Translations under genes and position numbers: made by a program | The notes under the pieces: generated by a model | Told to the model about the DNA's origin: nothing | The model's database searches: none | Seen by the model: the letters and a program-made list of their open reading frames with translations, nothing else | DNA from: Marinifilum sp. | GTDB taxonomy: Bacteria; Bacteroidota; Bacteroidia; Bacteroidales; CG2-30-32-10 | Assembly (NCBI GenBank): GCA_020718065.1 | Contig: DYDE01000029.1 | Span: forward strand, 1 to 36,352 | DNA length: 36,352 bases | Direction of reading: 5' to 3' | Shown here: one piece after another, positions 32,429-36,352 of the stretch | Numbering within the stretch: position 1 is the stretch's first letter | Layout of the letters: each line of letters starts with the position of its first letter

Positions 32429-35400
32429 TTATAGCCACTTAACAATCCCAAAGTCCTGACGATGGGGCAGTAAATCACATTTAGGAAATACTCTGAAAGC
32501 ATAATCAAAAACCCCTGCTCTCATTGCAGGAACTTCTATTGTGAAAGTTACCAAATGATTTTCTCTTTTAATAAGCTGCATTTCTTTTATAAATGAAATT
32601 TCTTCTACTTCATCCAATTTCTTTTGTCCGAAAACTACTTCAATACCAACATCGCTATCTGCTAATTCATTTAAATCAAGAACTATTTCAGCCTGAAGTT
32701 TTTCACCAAGCAACAATGGAGTGTTTGTAGAATCAGGAACTGTCATAGAAACAAGTTCAATGCTTTCCCAGCTTCTCATTACTTTCTTTTTCCAACTGGC
32801 AATTTGTTTTGCCATTTCGTAATGATTCTTATGAATAAGTTGTGTTCTTTCTAATAACTTTTTATAGAACTTTTCCTGATAGTCATCAATCATACGTTTA
32901 GTAGTAAAACGAGGTGCAATTTCAGAAATGGTGTTCTTAACATAAGAAATCCATTTAACAGGAACACCTTGTTCATTTCTATCGTAGAATGTAGGGATAA
33001 TTTGTCCTTCAAGAATATTATAGATTGTTTCAGCATCAAGCTCATCCTGAAATGCAGTACTTTCATAAGTTTGTTCTTCTGGCAAAGACCAGCCAGCATA
33101 AGGAACATAACCTTCTGCCCACCAACCGTCCAATACACTAAAATTAACAACCCCATTCATAACAGCTTTTTCACCACTGGTACCAGAAGCTTCGAGGGGT
33201 CTGGTAGGAGTGTTTAACCAAATATCAACTCCCTGAACCAATTTCTTAGCTAATTCAATATCATAGTTTTCTATAAAAGTAATCTTACCCAAAAATTCCT
33301 TTTTTCTGGAAATTTCAATAATCATTTTAATAAGGTCTTGTCCTGCTTTGTCATTTGGATGTGCTTTGCCTGCAAAAATAAACTGAACCGGACGTTTTTT
33401 GCTGTTTACAATTTCTGAAAGATGCTCCAGATTTTTAAATAAAAGATGGGCACGTTTATAAGTAGCAAATCTTCTTGCAAAACCAATAGTAAGTGCTTTT
33501 TCATTAAATGACTCCAATGTGTCAAATATTGTTTTAGGACTTTCGTGTTTAATTGTAAGATTGTCTAATATTCTGTTTTTAAGATAATCGAACAATTCTT
33601 TACGCTGATTTTGCCTTACATTCCATATATCAGCATCTGCAACATTATGAATCTTTTTCCAATAAGAAGCATCAGATTGATTGTTTATGAAACCATCGCC
33701 AAACTCTTTTTGATATAATTGTTGCCAGCTTTTAGCAGCCCATGTCTGGTAATGAACGCCATTGGTAACATATCCAATATGCAATTCTTCAGGAAAATAC
33801 CCTTCCCATATATCATTAAACATTTTTCGGGACACATCTCCATGAATCTTGCTTACACCATTTATTTCCTGAGATAGCTTTGCAGCTAATATGCTCATTG
33901 AAAACTTTTCATCTGGATTGTTTTCATTTACTTTTCCAAGACCAATTAAAGTATCCCAAGTTATTTTCAAACGGTCGGGATAATGAGGAATATACGTTCT
34001 CAATAAATCGTCACTAAAGGCATCATGACCAGCAGGAACAGGTGTGTGTGTGGTAAACAAGGTCGAAGATCTCACAACTTCCATTGCTTCACTAAAAGCA
34101 AGATTATCATCTTGTACATATTTTCTTAATCTTTCCAGTCCGATAAAAGCAGCATGTCCTTCGTTGCAATGATAAACTTTAGGTTGTTTTTCTAATCTAT
34201 CAAATAATCTAATACCTCCAACACCAAGCAATAATTCTTGTTTTAACCTATTTTCATTATCACCACCATACAATCTATGAGTAATAAACTTATCAACTTC
34301 AGAATTTAAATCAATATCAGTATCTAATAAATATAGAGTAACTCTGCCAACTTCAATTTGCCATACTTTAGCATAAAGAACTCTTCCTGGTAATGCAACA
34401 CTTACCATTATCCAGTTTTCCTCTTTATCTCTAACTGGTTGAACAGGAATATGTGTAAATTTCTGAGGTAAATAAGTTGCCAGTTGAGCACCACTTAATG
34501 ACAAGCTTTGATTAAAATAGCCATAACGATATAATAAACCAACTCCTGTAATATTTACATTTGAATCGCTTGCCTCTTTTAAGTAATCTCCAGCTAAAAT
34601 ACCAAGTCCTCCCGAAAAAATCTTGACTGTATCATGCAAACCAAACTCCATACTAAAATATGCAATAAGGTCATCTGTTTTGTTTTTCTTTTGACTCATA
34701 TAATGATTGAAATCGCCAACAACCTTATTTAGTTTATTCATGAACACTTCATCTTTTTCTAATTCAATACATTGTTCATATAAAAGTGATTCAATCATTG
34801 CCATTGGATTATGATTGTTTTCTAACCATAAATCAGGGTCAACCATTTCAAACAACTCCGATGCTTCATAATTCCATGTCCACCATAGATTTTTAGCTAA
34901 AACATTCAGTCCTGCAAGAGCTTTAGGCAGTTCTGATTTAACCAGAACCTTTTTCCAATTTGGTTTTTGATGATATTTTTCTGTTACTAAAGGACTATCA
35001 GTATGATGTTTGTCTTTAAACATTTCTGACCGTAGTTCAACTTTTTCTAATGCAATACTATATGCTGTTTTATAATATTTTATTAAATTGAGCCAAAGTG
35101 CATTTCTTGATAAATTAAAAGCATTTTGTCTGACAATCTTAACTTCATCTTCAGTATAAGAAGACATTAGGTTAATATTTTCAACTATTTTATCAACTAC
35201 TTCTTCATCATTATCATCATCCCTATCAATGACCATAACACCATTTTTCAATGTTCCGTTTTTAGATTTCATCCATAATCCAAATCCTGCAACCGATGTT
35301 GTAATTGTTGGTATGTGAAAAGCAATACTTTCAAGAGGTGTATAACCCCATGGTTCGTAATATGAAGGAAATACAGTTAAATCGAATCCAATAAGTAAAT

Positions 35401-36352
35401 CATAATAATGAATATCAAATATCCCATCGTTTCCATCAAGATAGCATGGTGTAAAGATTAACTTTACATTATCTGTTGGATTGTTATGCAAGTTTAATTC
35501 TTTAATTCTTTTAATGATTGGATCATAATCAGCATCATGAAGTTGGTGTGTAAGAAAATTATCAGTTATTGGTTCTGTGAAATTGCAGTTATTAAGTCTT
35601 TGGTGTATATCCTCACGTATACCTGCATTATTAGCCGGGACTAAAATAAAAGCAATTATTTCTTTTGAAGAATTATGCTTTTTATTAAGTATACTTATTG
35701 CATCCAAAAACAAGTCTATTCCTTTGTTTTTAAACTCATACCTACCACTATTAGCAATAAACAAAGTGTCATCATTAACTTTTGTATTAAACATCGCTTC
35801 TGAGACTTCAATAAGCTTATTACGGGCAATTTTTCTTTTGTTTTCAAAATCTGAATCATCTGGAACAAATGAATCTTCGAAGCCATTGGGTGTTATAATA
35901 TCAACATCCTTACTTAGGAATTGAGCACATTCTCTGGCAGTAATTTCACTAACAGTGGTAAAACTATCAGCATTAAAAGCAGCATTTTTTTCAAGAGATT
36001 GTTTTGCTGAAATACCAAATTCTTTTGCTTTAAGATCGCCATCAAATGTTAATAAATCTTTGTATAATGGCAATCCATTTCCTGCTATCGATCTTCCAAC
36101 TGCTGTTGCATGAGTTGTAAAAACTGTTCCGACTTGTGGTGTTGTGTCTTTTAAGTAAAGAACACCAGTTCCAGTTAACCATTCATGAAATTGTGCAATT
36201 ATTTTATCACCAGAACTTAAATTATATTTATAAAAGCTTTCGATTATTTTAGCAGCAGCGTAACCAAACATAGCTGGTTCTGTATAATCCCACTGCCCTG
36301 AAAGTGAGTCAAGCTTATACTTAATCCAAAAATCAGTAAATATTTTATCTTT
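32429..36352 (-). CDS. Glycogen synthase (GT3-like)-alpha-glucan phosphorylase (GT35) fusion (5' end outside window)
   Basis: The frame is open to the window edge, 27 codons past the first internal ATG, so the N-terminus is missing; 1307 residues are seen. Visible ~1-440 resemble the GYS-type glycogen synthase: AQFHEWLTGTGVLYL, VFTTHATAVGRSIAGNG, TVSEITARE, and the acceptor-site PSYYEPWGYTPLESIAF. From ~470 the second enzyme begins with the DUF3417 segment (LPKALAGLNVLAKNLWWTWN). A short-type alpha-glucan phosphorylase follows: AYFSMEFGLHD, FSGGLGILAGDYLKEASD, HCNEGHAAF, and PLEASGTSGEKAVMNG with the PLP lysine at visible residue 1062, then SVLDGWWAEGY. One half extends alpha-1,4-glucan and the other shortens it with phosphate. 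In other Bacteroidota these are typically two neighbouring genes. Confidence 0.9.
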   Translation of the reverse strand, partial: KDKIFTDFWIKYKLDSLSGQWDYTEPAMFGYAAAKIIESFYKYNLSSGDKIIAQFHEWLTGTGVLYLKDTTPQVGTVFTTHATAVGRSIAGNGLPLYKDLLTFDGDLKAKEFGISAKQSLEKNAAFNADSFTTVSEITARECAQFLSKDVDIITPNGFEDSFVPDDSDFENKRKIARNKLIEVSEAMFNTKVNDDTLFIANSGRYEFKNKGIDLFLDAISILNKKHNSSKEIIAFILVPANNAGIREDIHQRLNNCNFTEPITDNFLTHQLHDADYDPIIKRIKELNLHNNPTDNVKLIFTPCYLDGNDGIFDIHYYDLLIGFDLTVFPSYYEPWGYTPLESIAFHIPTITTSVAGFGLWMKSKNGTLKNGVMVIDRDDDNDEEVVDKIVENINLMSSYTEDEVKIVRQNAFNLSRNALWLNLIKYYKTAYSIALEKVELRSEMFKDKHHTDSPLVTEKYHQKPNWKKVLVKSELPKALAGLNVLAKNLWWTWNYEASELFEMVDPDLWLENNHNPMAMIESLLYEQCIELEKDEVFMNKLNKVVGDFNHYMSQKKNKTDDLIAYFSMEFGLHDTVKIFSGGLGILAGDYLKEASDSNVNITGVGLLYRYGYFNQSLSLSGAQLATYLPQKFTHIPVQPVRDKEENWIMVSVALPGRVLYAKVWQIEVGRVTLYLLDTDIDLNSEVDKFITHRLYGGDNENRLKQELLLGVGGIRLFDRLEKQPKVYHCNEGHAAFIGLERLRKYVQDDNLAFSEAMEVVRSSTLFTTHTPVPAGHDAFSDDLLRTYIPHYPDRLKITWDTLIGLGKVNENNPDEKFSMSILAAKLSQEINGVSKIHGDVSRKMFNDIWEGYFPEELHIGYVTNGVHYQTWAAKSWQQLYQKEFGDGFINNQSDASYWKKIHNVADADIWNVRQNQRKELFDYLKNRILDNLTIKHESPKTIFDTLESFNEKALTIGFARRFATYKRAHLLFKNLEHLSEIVNSKKRPVQFIFAGKAHPNDKAGQDLIKMIIEISRKKEFLGKITFIENYDIELAKKLVQGVDIWLNTPTRPLEASGTSGEKAVMNGVVNFSVLDGWWAEGYVPYAGWSLPEEQTYESTAFQDELDAETIYNILEGQIIPTFYDRNEQGVPVKWISYVKNTISEIAPRFTTKRMIDDYQEKFYKKLLERTQLIHKNHYEMAKQIASWKKKVMRSWESIELVSMTVPDSTNTPLLLGEKLQAEIVLDLNELADSDVGIEVVFGQKKLDEVEEISFIKEMQLIKRENHLVTFTIEVPAMRAGVFDYAFRVFPKCDLLPHRQDFGIVKWL

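Overview
The window is AT-rich and looks chromosomal, from a Bacteroidetes/Bacteroidota organism, probably environmental. The evidence is: promoter -7 elements of the form TAnnTTTG and almost no Shine-Dalgarno sequences; very large periplasmic sensor proteins with Reg_prop propellers, a Y_Y_Y domain and an SpoIIE phosphatase; a CCC-type small membrane protein; sphingolipid-type enzymes; and short intergenic repeats (CACAAAGG, CAGTAATCAGT, CCTAAATCCTTTCCC) of the kind that litter Bacteroidota genomes. No tRNA, rRNA, CRISPR array, transposase or phage gene was seen.

Layout. 1-4060: the 3' end of a cyanophycin-synthetase-like ATP-grasp protein whose Mur-ligase half is degenerate, then an ADP-forming acyl-CoA synthetase fused to a GNAT acetyltransferase, then a 10-bp tandem repeat. 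4087-5199 (-): a cysteine-synthase-family enzyme with a cysteine-rich tail. 5200-6593: a gene-poor stretch with a perfectly phased 21-bp polypurine array, interspersed repeats and a small orphan carboxypeptidase-regulatory-like fragment. 6594-9989 (-): a 14-blade propeller sensor with an SpoIIE phosphatase output. 10430-14454 (+): a short-chain reductase, an alpha-oxoamine synthase and a transglutaminase-like protein, probably a lipid (sphingolipid-like) pathway. 14458-14678: the remnant of an S23-type four-helix-bundle gene between inverted repeats. 24438-14694 (-): a three-gene block of SpoIIE sensor phosphatase, GT39-type membrane glycosyltransferase and exported TPR-CHAT protease. 24439-25290: a large intergenic region with a second, unrelated 21-bp array (CATG units). 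25291-27159 (+): a DEAD-box RNA helicase. 27331-30664: small exported or membrane proteins, including a secreted protein made of four tandem ~125-130-residue repeats and a DsrE-like lipoprotein. 30852-32024 (-): a chromate-type transporter. 32429-36352 (-): a glycogen synthase-alpha-glucan phosphorylase fusion, cut by the window end.

How the genes may work together. The best candidate for an undescribed system is the block at 14694-24438. Its sensor appears to have an extracytoplasmic propeller and a cytoplasmic PP2C-type phosphatase. Its glycosyltransferase should act on the outer face of the inner membrane. Its caspase-like protease carries a signal peptide. All three would meet at the cell envelope. 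This grouping is inferred from strand and spacing. A second sensor phosphatase of the same design lies at 6594-9989. The reductase/oxoamine synthase pair fits the first two steps of long-chain-base synthesis, with the transglutaminase-like protein as an unexplained third partner.
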